A DNA stretch of 64,000 nucleotides, taken from Flammulina velutipes. Its lineage: Eukaryota > Basidiomycota > Agaricomycetes > Agaricales > Physalacriaceae. Below the pieces are notes generated by a model that searched no databases, was not told where the DNA came from, and was given only the letters and a program-made list of their open reading frames with translations. The DNA is taken from assembly GCA_011800155.1 (NCBI GenBank), contig CM022377.1, positions 806,001 through 870,000 of the forward strand. Direction: 5' to 3'. Numbering within the stretch: position 1 is the first letter of the stretch; every line of letters begins with the position of its first letter. The position numbers were made by a program, and so were the translations under genes. Shown here one piece after another: positions 1 to 10,705 of the stretch.

Positions 1-592
1 TATGTTTCGGTCATCCATTTAGGAGGTGTACCGGGTGGTAGTGGCCCCGTGTAGCGGAAATTGACGAGTTCCCAGGGAGCGTCGCCATGTTGAATCATGT
101 CGATGGTCTCGTACAGATCCTCTGCGCTAGTCCAGGGAACCGAGGAAGCCCCATTGGTTGCTCGCATTTCAACGGCTGCCCACCAGTCCAACATCGCATT
201 GATGCTGCTAGCTGAGCTCTGCGCCTTGACGAAGTGATATTGGGCAAAGTCGAATTCTTCTCTGTCGTTGAATGGGGCCCAATCTCCTTTCTGCTGCTGC
301 GGTTCCATGGGTGTTGGCGGCGGTGGAGAGAAAGGAGGGAGGGTTCGTCCCAAAAAATCACTCTTCTCCGCTAAGATGAATTAGAATGACCGTCTAGGCA
401 AGTCAGTTGATTCTCACCAGTCGCTTTGCCGTGATACTTGTAGGTGAAAGTTTCGCCTGTCTCTGAATTTGCTGAGCCAGGAGGCGGACTGATGGGACGA
501 TGTGCACTGTTCCGATGCTGTGTGAGACCAGAGCGGCCATGGAATGTGCGAAGACACTCGGGACAGATTTTTATGCTTGTGTGAGGTGGCAT
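1..592 (-). CDS. Plavaka-like DNA transposase, N-terminal part (3' end outside window)
   Basis: Modelled as exon 592-418, a 47 bp intron (417-371) and exon 370-1, open at the window edge. The protein starts with a C2H2 zinc finger (CPECLRTFHGRSGLTQH, about residues 8-24). A proline-rich linker and a W-A-P-[FY]-x-[DN]-R-x-x-F segment follow, then a Leu/Trp-rich stretch (AMLDWWAA). This order of finger, linker and F-A-x-[YF] helix is what I know from N-termini of Plavaka-family (CACTA-related) transposases in agaricomycetes. The catalytic DDE part would lie left of the window, so activity cannot be judged. The start codon precedes the zinc finger by only a few residues. Its 5' end faces the DUF6532-like gene 122 bp away. 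Alternative: a domesticated zinc-finger protein. Confidence 0.7.
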
Positions 593-714
593 AGGACAAA
601 AACCCTGGATACCTTGTTTGGCCGTCAGATTCGACAAGCCAACCAAAACACTACTAAACACTGACCTGGCAGTGCCTCGCGTTTTTTTGCGCACATTATT
701 GCCAACCAGATATC

Positions 715-3042
715 ATGGTTCGCCGTTCAGCACGCAATGCCCCAGTTGTCTCCCTTAATCTCGACGTCTTTGATGACATTGCCACGGGCGAGCCAGTGGC
801 TATGGATGTTGACCCAAGCACAGAGCCGACACCGGTACGGGCAACAGTCGGGAAACGCAGTCGTAGCAAGAAGGAGGTCTCTGCGACGGTGACCAAGAAG
901 CCTAAAAACAACCAAGTATGTCTGTCTCTACTGCGAATGGAGGACTCATAGAACACTGCTTACCTGCACTTAGAAAATTATTCATGGCAACGGCGATGGC
1001 GACGCAGGACCATTAGAGCTCGCTAGCCCAATGTTCCCTGATAGGACTACTTTGCCTATCACACGTGGTGGTTCCGCTGCAATGCCTGCACCGATGGAAG
1101 ATGCAGAGCTAGAGGAAGACATTGCCACGAAAAAAAAACGTATCAATAAGGCTGGTAATGAGGTTAGTCGGTGCTTCCAAGTGACAAACAATCTATCTCA
1201 CCTTTTCCAGCCACAGAGACGTTCCCTCCCAGAACGCCAGAGCCGACCAAAGGCATTGGGCTTTGATGTTCCGACCACTGTTCGTCGTTCTTCAGATGAG
1301 GTGGCAGCCGCTACAGAGGAAGCAAAAGCTGCTGCTGAGCGTCGCCAGGAGGTCCTGCGTCGTCATGAGGAGGAGCTTGCAGAACTTGAGCTCCGTGAGG
1401 AGGATGAGGATTCGATGCATGTCAACGACCGCATCGCTAGCGTGGACAAGCATATGTCTGACGAAGAATCGGACTTGGAGACTGTGAAGAAGCCAATCAA
1501 GGTATGTTTTAGTACTACTTGGCTATGCAAGATGACCTTACCTTTCCACAGAATCGCAAGATATCCGTACAAGAAGTGCGTCAGGCTGTCGAAAAGAAGA
1601 AGAAAGAGCTGAGGGTCGGGCGTGGGAAACACATCGACGAAGAAGTCAATTCGTACGTACAAATCGAGTATCGCTGCCGAGCCGAATTGACTCCTCTTCG
1701 CAGAACCAGCTCAACACGCAAAGGAGGTCGAACACAAGACAAATCGCCAGATCCACTTGACCATGGGGGCCTTGGTGATGAACAAGCTCAAGCAGTGAAG
1801 CCCAAAACACCCAAAGCGAAAGGCCGTCCTACGACGGTAAGTGATCTGAATCAACTCTTACATACATAATAATCAATTCGTTCTAGACGGTGTCTATCGA
1901 AACACTCGTTTCTCCTTCCATCGCTGCCACGCCCACACCCAAGCATGCCAAAGGCTCGAGGAAACCAATCACGACGCCGGCACAGAAACCAAATGTCAAC
2001 AAGCAAGCATCCACCGAGTCAATCGACGAGTCCCAACTTCCCGCATTTGCGATATCATTGTGGAAGGCAAAATTCCTACCCTCGCTTTATGCATGCTTCT
2101 ATGCTTCAGACAATCCCTTCAACGGATGGGCCAAGGACTTAGATCTGGTCGCAGTTCTTCAGACGGTGTTGGACGACGTGTACGATGGTAACACGTACAA
2201 GGTGCAGTTGAATGATAGGATCTGTAATATGGTGCGTCTGTTCGTCCTTCTATTGTTGCGTTGATTTCTGATTCTGCTTGCGTAGGCTTATTCTCGTATC
2301 TGTGAAAAGCGCTCGCAGTTTGGTCGCCGTGCCCTTCATGTCGTGAAGAACAGTGTCTTCAAGGACACCGTTGATGCAACCATCGCCGAACCAAAGCTTG
2401 CGGCGTTTTGCAAGTATGCGCTACAAGCGAACGGACCTGCACTCTGGAAAGTTCCGGGACCTCCGTCTAGCATTCGCAAAGTCGACGCGTCTCTCATTGC
2501 CAGTGTATGTGTTCATCTTATCGATATGTTTATGTTCTCACATTCTCTAAAGGACCCTAGCGGACTTTTTGAGTCAGATACCTTTGTCAATGTCTTCAGC
2601 TTCGTGGTTGGGGATTCCCTTAACGTGTCAGCTGCACACTATGGTGACCCCATTGGAGCTTTGGTACTGTCAGCAGCCGCGGTACGTGATAGCTTACCGC
2701 TATTTGTGCATTGGAGCTAATCCGTGCTCGTAGATTGAACGGGCCTTTACGCTCTGCTCTTACGGACGTGTCCCCACCGCCAAAGAAACGACAAACTTCA
2801 GTACGACTGATCCGGTGTTGGATGAAGCTGTCGAACAGTACATGGAAACCGCGAAGAAGCTCTCGCCACGGCGTTGGCGCCGCCTTCTTGTTGAAGTCTT
2901 TCAGTGTGTAGATGAGGCAGATCCCGAGACCAGAACTACCAAATCCACGCCGTCTGACGATCTCGAGGATCCCGACGCACTCAAATACAGTCGCGCAGCG
3001 CTGTACGTTCCCAGCAGCCCCATCTGCAGTGACGAAGATTGA
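715..3042 (+). CDS. DUF6532-like protein of unknown function
   Basis: Nine exons: 715-915, 974-1162, 1211-1501, 1552-1652, 1704-1836, 1887-2231, 2286-2504, 2553-2681, 2734-3042. They join in frame to 638 residues with 47-58 bp introns. The N-terminal half is charged and low in complexity, with basic stretches (KKEVSATVTKKPKNN, KKKRINKAG) and a Glu/Ala-rich predicted coiled coil. The C-terminal third (from about residue 370) is a globular helical domain with DNPFNGW, VLDDVYDG, WKVPGPP, DPSGLF and IERAFTL motifs. This layout resembles the DUF6532 domain expanded in mushrooms, often found near mobile elements; no biochemical role is known. The basic N-terminus suggests nuclear or DNA-associated location (inference). 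Family call from memory of motif order, not a search. Confidence 0.72.
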
Positions 3043-3486
3043 TCTCACTGTCGCTATATCACACTTTATCCCAATCCTAGTCTTGAATCTGCGCACCACC
3101 CAACTCTCTATATATCATACTTGTGATTACTGTAGTAAGAATACTAGTTTTAACCCATTTCCGAGCTCCTTGTGCCAAATTGTGTGAATGATGTCGACTT
3201 GTCTACTTGTCGCACTGATTGCGTGAAAAAAAAAGGTCCACATTGCGGCAAAACAGACCTAGCTGGAAGCTTGCGGCTTGTGGGCTTGTTTCATCAAATT
3301 TGGCAGGGGACAAGTTCACACAAGCCGGATGCGGAAATACTGATGCAGAACCTGGTGTAGTGGTAAGTGTCTTTTTAATTTAACAGACTACCCATCGGAT
3401 CGTTCGGTGACCTAACTCGTTTCATTCCAGCCTGTCGTGAGTTCAATTGTAATCGAAGTGCCCTGCTTGAGCTAACAATTCACTAG

Positions 3487-3797
3487 CCTCCCTCTCAAAC
3501 GAGCCGCCCACGCCGTGATACCTATGGTCAGTCTTCCTCTCACATCCCGCCTGGACCTGGACCCTCCAATCGGCAAGCCCCGGTAAGTTCAAGCCCACCA
3601 ATGCGCCTTGTACGAGCTACCAACCAATATATCTCTAGCCTCCCCCCTCGCATCACGCACAGCAACATCACGCGCCTTACGTATCGCCCGAAGAGGTAAG
3701 TGAAGTTCTATCCTTTGAAGCTGCTCGATAACGTCTGTCTTAGCTATACGAAGAAGCAAGAGGCCGTTCGCGCGACAAACGATCCAAGAGACATTGA
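3487..3797 (+). CDS. Small intron-rich gene, C-terminal exons only
   Basis: Three exons, 3487-3582 (96 nt), 3639-3695 (57 nt) and 3744-3797 (54 nt with TGA), are each flanked by clean gtaag...ctag/ttag introns of 56 and 48 bp, all in phase 0. They encode a short Pro/His/Arg-rich tail, starting PPSQTSRPRRDTYGQ and ending RGRSRDKRSKRH. Further upstream a 6-nt exon (3431-3436) and an open stretch ending at 3362 could belong to the same transcript, also phase 0, but I found no convincing ATG. Not a family I recognise. Three consecutive multiple-of-three exons with good splice sites are unlikely by chance, so some spliced RNA is probable; whether it is translated is uncertain. Confidence 0.4.
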
Positions 3798-3834
3798 GTA
3801 TTCATACTTCAAGTCCAAGCCCCACGCATTTTCT

Positions 3835-4015
3835 ACTCACTTCTATCTGTCTCTCTATCTCTCTGCCCTTCCCAGTCCCTCTATTTCTCTTCTCCTCCGT
3901 TCGGTCATCAAATTTCTCCCCTTCCCCTTCCTCTTCCCGTTCCTCTAGCCTTCTAGCCTTCCGATTCTCAGTCTCCCCCTCTATCTCTCTGTCTCTCTAC
4001 AACTCCTCCCCCCAC
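3835..4015. repeat. Pyrimidine-rich low-complexity tract
   Basis: About 180 bases dominated by C and T, with repeated tctctctatctctctg and ccttcc units on the plus strand. It sits between the small gene ending at 3797 and the hexokinase stop at 4378. Open frames through it are composition artefacts. It may be 3' UTR or a simple intergenic tract. Confidence 0.6.
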
Positions 4016-4377
4016 TGGTGTACCGCCTGGAGCCCTAGTACACCCAATCGAAGAACAGCATAGACCCGAACCGCTAGCCTTGCCGCCCATCCACGGGCAA
4101 CAAAGCAAGCAGTCCGCCGCGTCTGGCTGAAGTCCATAGGATACATATTTTAATAAAACCTTGAAATTATTTATAAAACGATGCACTTCCCTAAGTATCC
4201 AGGAATCAACGGAAAGTCATATGCGCCACACAAGTACATTTTCCAAAAGACGATCATACACTCTATTTCGTTTCAGGAGAGTACTTTACATAGCACATGG
4301 GCAACAGGGATGAACTACATATGTAAATAGGCTGAACACATACAGTACAAATAATTCCTCTTCTTCTCTTTCCTTTC
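4016..4377. other. Gene-free interval downstream of hexokinase
   Basis: Nothing gene-like was seen. It is A/T-richer than the flanking exons and probably holds the hexokinase 3' UTR (minus strand). Confidence 0.5.
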
Positions 4378-6509
4378 TTAAACATGCGCGAATAGCCCAG
4401 CGTCCTTTCTAATCTTCGTCATGGCTATTATTATACCAGTTAGTAACGTCAAACAGGTCTACCAGGTATTCGACTCACCCGCAATAATGGCACTGCCAAC
4501 ACCACTTCCATCTTCTGCGTGATAAGTCACGATATTCCTACGCACGATCAAGGTGAGCAGACTTGCATATGGGAAGGAGAAGCTTGGATACTCACTTTCC
4601 CTTCTCGCCAAAGATGTCCTGTAGTCCCTCATGCACCCGATCCGCGAAGCCAGGGTATTTCTGTGAACGACTTTGAGCCCGATAAACACTGAAACGGGCA
4701 AGACCAAACTGACGTTATAGAGTGATCCATCTGCACCAACAGCACAACCCTCCTCCAAGTACCCCATCTTACTTACGATCGCGGCGATACCACAGGAGCT
4801 CAAGCGAGCAGCACGTCGTCCGATAAGTTTAGCGAGAGCTTTGAAGAACTGGCGTTCGGCGAGGGTGGTCTCGACAGCGAAGAAGTGCGTGAAGATTCCG
4901 ATGATCATGAGTAGTTCATCCGTTGGGTCGCTCTCCATGAGCGACAAGAACGCGGTCTCAAAGACGTACGGTGTCTCCAGTTTATAGGTCTCCTGCCCCA
5001 AGAAGAGAACACCTTCGTCAATAAGTTCACAGATGACAAGACGCAGAATTTCTCCGAGGTAGCGACCCGATATGAGTTTCTGTGGACCAGTCAGGTTGAG
5101 GACTCCACGATGTGTTTGTGACATACCTCAAAGGCCTGCTCCTGGGGCTTGTTGGATGTCTCGTCGACAATCTGATCATACTTGGTACGGGGGAGGTTTT
5201 CATGAGTGAAAGAATCGAAAGCGCCCTGTTAAAGTCGCCCGTCAGTGATGTTTCCTGATTGAATGCATCGCACCTACCCATTCACAGTTGATGGCCATCT
5301 CCGCATCATCAGTGATACCAAGATTCTTCATCTTCTCAATATTGCTCATCTTCTCCATGTACGCGGCGTTGCAACCTGTTCCAAAGATGACGGCTATCTT
5401 AGTGCGGGGATTGACGTAGTGTGATGCGATAAGGGTTCCAGTGGTGTCGTTGATGAGAGCGGTTAGCGTAATGGGCAGATTCTATGGACTGCAAGATCAG
5501 ACTGGGAAGGGAAGAGGCGTTGTGCAGCGCGTACATATTTGAGTAGAGATTGACGGAACATTTCAGCGACGTCTCTGCCTTCTGTGTTGCTTGCACCGAA
5601 GCCCTTGGTCCATCGGATGAGCTCCCCGTGATCAATTTTATCCTGGCTAGACCACAAAGCCTATCAGCTGGGACAGTAAAACAGGGCATTTGGAGAATCG
5701 TACCTGCAAGGATAAGAGAACTAGGATAATTACTCGTCAGACGATACTGAGAGTAGGGATGAAGTCTCTCACAGTAAAGCCAAGAGGCAATGTTTCCCCA
5801 TCTTTGAGGGCAAGATTGCCCGCCTCGTCTTTGAGATTGGTGTCCACGAAGATTTTGAGGCATTCAGCGCAGAAATCGAAGAGCGCCTGACCATCTTCTT
5901 GTTTCTGCTCTTCGGTGAGGCGGTATTTGGCCTGGGTGATCTCGAATTTTCCTTCACCGTGGAGAGTGACGAGACAGACTCGGAGGTTGGTTCCACCTGG
6001 CGGACGTGAGGCGAGTCATAAATGGAATAAGAGAGCGACAAACCGAGATCGAGGGCGAGATATTCTCCGACTTCTTGGCCCGTAGGCCATCCGAAGACGA
6101 AAGTCGGTATCATGGGCTAGATGTGATATGGATGGGTGTCCTTGGGGAAAGGAGAGGGATACGTACGACGACCTGCTCTGGCTTTTGCAAGCCGAGCTCT
6201 AGAGTGTCCTTGAAGGCTTCGACGATCATTCGCATTCGCTGGGGCGTTAAGGTGAACCTGCCAGCACGGACGGTCAAGGGATTGGCAACGGATAGAGTGT
6301 CACTGCACGAACAGACTCTCATATTTCCGGAGATGGTCTGCCATTGTCCTAGATGCGCTAGTTGGCTATGGATGTCGGCGATGAGAAGATAATGCATACT
6401 TTTTGGTGGCATGGGGCAGCTCGTCTTCGTTGTGCGTCCTGGTATGGATAGCCATTGTCTGGCCGGACGGCAGGGTGATGCTACCACTTCCTCGGCGAGA
6501 GACGACCAT
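4378..6509 (-). CDS. HXK: Hexokinase
   Basis: Phosphorylates glucose and other hexoses with ATP, the first step of glycolysis, in the cytosol. Thirteen exons in order from 6509: 6509-6400, 6348-6313, 6257-6167, 6116-6044, 5996-5773, 5720-5704, 5646-5535, 5481-5278, 5225-5127, 5079-4714, 4660-4596, 4537-4479, 4424-4378. They give 500 residues, the normal fungal length. Visible motifs: LALDLGGTNLRV (phosphate 1), LGFTFSYPCSQ, the signature INDTTGTLIASHY with catalytic Asp, GTGCNAAYME, NCEWGAF, GADGSLY and DGSGVGSAI near the C-terminus. All catalytic residues look intact. Exon 6 is a 17-nt microexon. The ATG at 6509 lies about 17 codons before a second Met (MAIHTRT), which could also serve. Divergent from uL14m with 99 bp between start codons. 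Confidence 0.97.
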
Positions 6510-6608
6510 AGTGATACAAGAAAGCAGTTAAAGTGGTGGTGGTAGTGGTGGTAAGAAGACAAGCCACGGTTGATCAATGTTAGTCCTTACTCGCCCTTGC
6601 CTTTTGCC
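6510..6608. promoter_or_regulatory. Shared divergent promoter, hexokinase / uL14m
   Basis: Only 99 bp separate the hexokinase ATG (minus, 6509) from the uL14m ATG (plus, 6609), so both 5' UTRs and core promoters must fit here or overlap. It contains a GGTGGT-type repeat (about 6531-6551, plus strand) but no TATA box that I can defend. Confidence 0.6.
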
Positions 6609-7111
6609 ATGATTGGCCTCAAATCGACTCTCAATGTATGCGTCGCCCTTCATTCATTTCTGCGCCTATTTACCCTCTTTTTTGCAGGTCATAGACAACT
6701 CGGGCGCCCTGCTCATCGAGTGCGTCAACGTGCTCAAAAATAAAGTAAACAACGGCTGGGGATCCGTCGGCGACGAAATAGTCTGCGTCGTCCAGCAGGC
6801 CCGGCCAGTGTCGGCAGCAGCGCAGGCAACTCTGTCCGCCGTCAAAGTACGCCGAGGCGACGTCCGACGCGCTGTCATTGTACGAACGAGAAAAGCCGTC
6901 CGACGACCAGACGGCCGCTGGGTACGCTTCGACGACAACGCTGCCGTTCTCCTCAACAACAAGAGGGAAATGCTCGGAACGCGTATTGGTGGGGTTGTCA
7001 GCGCTGACTTGCGTATGAAGGGCTGGGGGAAAATAGCTAGTTTAGCACCTCGAGTACGTCCAGCAGTCACCGCGTTTGCTCTTGCTCATTCCTGCCCTTC
7101 AGGTTGTTTAA
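6609..7111 (+). CDS. MRPL38: Mitochondrial large-subunit ribosomal protein uL14
   Basis: Structural protein of the mitochondrial 54S ribosomal subunit. Exons 6609-6635, 6688-7053 and 7103-7111 encode 133 residues. It begins directly with the uL14 fold ([16 protein letters not shown]) and lacks the N-terminal extension of cytosolic uL14, hence the organellar assignment. Other uL14 landmarks: [42 protein letters not shown], and the end IASLAPRVV. The last exon is only 9 nt (two valines and TAA); the acceptor at 7102 gives the expected uL14 end. S. cerevisiae calls this protein Mrpl38. Divergent from hexokinase. Confidence 0.93.
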
Positions 7112-7446
7112 TTGCTTGTCTATCTTATTATCGTCTACTACTTGGCGCACAATCCCTTCTTGAACTACCCAATTGGCTGAAAATAGCTCGCCAAAACCTA
7201 CTCTAAATTCTGGTGGTGTCTTTGTGAGGTAGACCATTGTTGAACGGCACTCAGACATGGGCTATGGAAAGCTGATTAGAACGAATGGACGAGACACTGA
7301 GTGGTGTGCGCTACGGCGCGCTGTGCATCACTCTCGGTCGTGTGTGGTTTTGTGTGGTCGGTGTGTCCAACCATCACATCACGACCTTGGTCCTTGACTG
7401 GCTTCTACGCTGGTTCAGTCAACAGCACATCTATATCCTCGCCCCA
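7112..7446. other. Gene-free interval before the kinase-like array
   Basis: No conserved coding signal was seen. An upstream in-frame ATG at 7285 would extend the first kinase-like gene by 54 codons, but its paralogues have no counterpart, so I leave it as 5' flank. Confidence 0.45.
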
Positions 7447-8824
7447 ATGCTCGAAAGACTCTCGAAATATGTATGGAACATCGAAGAATTTTGGATAGAA
7501 GCCAAAGACTTTCTTGAAGAGTCCGGTTATCGCATCCCTCCTAGATTTGACTTGGACTACGTCCCGTCATCGCGATACGAAGAGCTCTCAGCAGAAACCA
7601 AGATGCCGGTGAAGCATTTGCTATCCTCTCTGTGTCCTTCAATCTCAATCCATTTTAGAGATTACGCCTAGTCGAAGCTATACGACTCACCGATCTGGTC
7701 CCTGTTATAATCAAGAAAGTACCGCAGCGGGAGGCGGACGTCGCCACATATCTCTCAAATCTACCTGAAGACCCAAGGAATCATACTGTCCATATCTACG
7801 ATGTTCTCCAATACAAATCCTGGTTTCTCTTGATCATGCCACAGCTCAGGCCGTGTTATAAGCCCTCTTTCGATACGGTCGGAGAGGTCCTAGAATGCTT
7901 TCGCCAACTATTCGAGGTAACATATCTCTCATACACACTTCTTCGGAATATATTGACACACGACTTGTTTTCTAGGGTATACAGTTCATGCATAAACATC
8001 GAACGGCACACGGGTTAGTATCAATTACTTACCTCTAAGTGATGTCTGCCCTAACAGCCTCGTTTAGAGATCCAAATGTGGCGAACTTGATGATGAGCGC
8101 CGACAAGATGTACCCAGACGGCTTCCACCCTGCAGAGATCACCATGCGTCGAGACTACACCGGCACCGTAAAAGCAGCACGCACACGCGCTCAATGCTGG
8201 CCACGCTATTACCTCATTGATTTCGAACGCTCAGTACACTTTCCTCCGGATTATCAAGGAATAGCCTTCAATAGCGAAGCCGATAAAGTCAGAACGCCAG
8301 GCCAAAATCCGTTTCCTGAGGACATCCATTACCTCGGACAATTCATGCAGATGCACTTCTTGGACGTGAGTCTCTTTCTTTATACCGTAATCGTAAGTTG
8401 ATATAGCCTTGTCGGGCAGAATCGAGCATTCAAACGACGGCATCTGGAGTTCCTCCGTCCACTTGTCGTTGACATGCTGCATGAAACACCTTCTCTACGC
8501 CCAACGATTGACGAAGTCGTCTTCCGGTTGTCCTACATTATCACCAGAACGAAGAAAAGCCATATGCGCCACATGGTCCAACCTAAAGGTGACCATTGGC
8601 AGGAAGACCTGTTTTTTCCATTTCGGCATATTTACCTTCGGGCGAAGCATACACTCATGCTAACTCCTCCAATGCCGAAGAAGGTATCGCCTCCAATGGT
8701 AGTGATTCCGGAGGATATGCGCAACTTCTACACGAAGCCCCGTCATGGACACGAGGACGATGAGGAAACACTTCAACGGAGAATTAATTTTCGATTCTAT
8801 CATTATAAACAGAGTAAACCGTAG
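7447..8824 (+). CDS. Kinase-like protein, tandem paralogue A
   Basis: Exons 7447-7608, 7659-7916, 7976-8013, 8068-8365 and 8420-8824 encode 386 residues. It resembles the degenerate kinase-fold proteins common in mushrooms. A likely ATP-site lysine lies in VPVIIKKV, the hinge region is IMPQLRPC, and the catalytic loop reads HGDPNVAN: the Arg of HRD is Gly, but the catalytic Asp and the loop Asn are spaced as in kinases. The metal-binding motif reads IDFE in place of DFG. After this come TPGQNPFPEDIHYLG (P+1 / APE region) and a helical C-lobe with MLHETPSLRPTIDEV, the conserved subdomain XI Arg. The tail after residue 290 (MRHMVQPKGDHWQEDLFFPF) is family specific. Activity is doubtful. Shares exon structure with its two neighbours. 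Confidence 0.82.
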
Positions 8825-8904
8825 GTGTATTGATTTTAGTTCCCCTCCCATTTCAAGTAGCCGTGTGTGTATCTCAATTACTGTAGCAACTGGAGAACTA
8901 TGAC

Positions 8905-8971
8905 CCGTGGGAATTTTTCAACCCTGCCAATAATAATACACCATTCAACTTGAACTTGAACGTTACGTTAC
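8905..8971. repeat. Upstream element duplicated before paralogues B and C
   Basis: CCGTGGGAATTTTTCAACCC and following bases at about 8905-8930 recur before paralogue C at 10599-10622 (ACCGTGGGAAATTTCAACCC), each followed by an ACGTTACG motif. It marks the duplicated unit as including 5' flank, and may be promoter sequence. I did not find it before paralogue A. Confidence 0.5.
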
Positions 8972-9020
8972 GTTCATCAGCCACATTCACGAAACACACA
9001 CAACGGATATTCTTGCCTTC

Positions 9021-10458
9021 ATGCATTCCTGGAAGGTCACTGAATTTTTAGCGACGATAGACATGTTTTGGGTCGAGGCCAAGGACTTTCTGGAGAAATC
9101 TGGTTACAGCATACCTCCAAAATTCGATCTCGCGTACTCCCCATCATCATATCTCGAGAAGTCCGCCGCGCTCGCGAGGATGCCGGTGAATATTGAGCTT
9201 TGGTATACTTCCGTTCTGGCTTATGTCTATATTAGAGACCCACACTTGTCAACGCCACTCGTCTCAAGGATCAAGTCCCCGTTATCATCAAGAAGGTCTC
9301 GCCGTCAGAGGCCAAAGTTGCCCTCTATCTTTCGAGGCTACCTTACAATGAAAGAAATCACTGCGTTCCAATCTATGAAGTTCTGAAATTCGACTCATGG
9401 GATCTTTTGGTCATGCCTCAGCTCCGACCTTGTCATGATCCTGCTTTCGACACGGTCGGGGAAGTCTTGGAATGCTTCCGCCAGCTATTTGAGGTACCGA
9501 CCATATGTCCTTCTAGCATGTATATATCTGATGGATTGTAATACAGGGCATCCAATTTATGCACAAGCATAAAATATCGCATGGGTCAGTTGCAACGATT
9601 GTAGCTTTCAGCTATACTACTGACTCTGTCCGCGCTTAGGGATCCAATCCTCGCTAACCTCATGATGAGTGCAGACGAAATGTATCCAGAAAGCTTTGAC
9701 GCTGCCCAAATATGGAAGCGACGCGACGGCAAAGGGAGAGTCAAGGCTGTTTGCACAAGAGCACAGTGCTGGCCACGGTACTACATCATTGATTTTGAAC
9801 AATCTAAGCGCTTCTCCTCAAATTACCAGGGGATCGCGTTCAACGACATGACCGATGCTAGCAGAACGCCAGGTCAGAACCCATTTCCGAACGACATTCA
9901 CTACCTCGGTCAATTCCTCAAACACCACTTCCTCGACGTAAGGATATCCAGTGTCTCCATCCAAGCAGAACCTGACAACCCATTTCTGAATAGAACCGAG
10001 TTTTCAAACGACGCCACCTGGAATTCCTCCGCCCTCTGGTGAACGATATGCTTCACGAGACGCCTTCTCTTCGACCTACCATCGACGATGTCGTTCTCCG
10101 ATTCTCGCATATCTTGAAAGCGACGAAGAAAAGCCATATGCGCCACATGGTCCAGCCGAAGGGAGATCACTGGCAAGAGGATCTCTTCTTTCCAATACAC
10201 CATGTCTATCTGCGCGCAAAGCATACACTGCTTTTCAATCCTCCCATTCCGAAAGGTGTGAAGCGCCCAACTGCTGTCATCCCCAAAGCACTCCGTCAGT
10301 TTTATACTCAGCCTCGACATGGAGACGAGGAGGGTGCAGACACCTTACAGGCGCGAATTTCCATTCGTTTCTCTCATTACAAGGACGTGCCGACGCAAGA
10401 TGAAATAAGGGAGGGTGCTTTGGACAAGCGCGCGCTCTTATCGTATTCTTTTACCTAG
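9021..10458 (+). CDS. Kinase-like protein, tandem paralogue B
   Basis: Exons 9021-9185, 9236-9493, 9547-9584, 9640-9937 and 9994-10458 give 407 residues. The three inner exons are exactly the lengths found in A and C. Key positions: VPVIIKKV lysine, VMPQLRPC hinge, catalytic loop HGDPILAN, IDFE in place of DFG, TPGQNPFPNDIHYLG, and C-lobe MLHETPSLRPTIDDV. The C-terminus is about 20 residues longer than in A (ends KRALLSYSFT). Starts at the first ATG that leads into the shared FWVEAKDFLEKSGY motif. The function of the family is unknown; the changed HRD and DFG motifs argue for a pseudokinase or an unusual enzyme. Confidence 0.82.
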
Positions 10459-10705
10459 AGGCATTTGATTACGATTATGGATTAGTGGATGCATGTAATG
10501 AATTAATTTTTGTTTCTCTTAACAAAACAACACCAGTCAAAGCAGTCTTACCGCGTGAAGTTTTGTAACTAGCGCTGCTTAAATCAAAGGACAATTCACC
10601 GTGGGAAATTTCAACCCTGCGAACGTTACGCGCCGTTCAACCAGCTTGAAATCGAATTTGCGTGCACAATGCGCCGCCATCCCCACGACAAAATCTACCA
10701 CCTTC

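Noticed and set aside
95..361. 88-codon minus-strand frame
   Set aside because: It is out of frame with the Plavaka-like exon, which gives conserved motifs in another frame.
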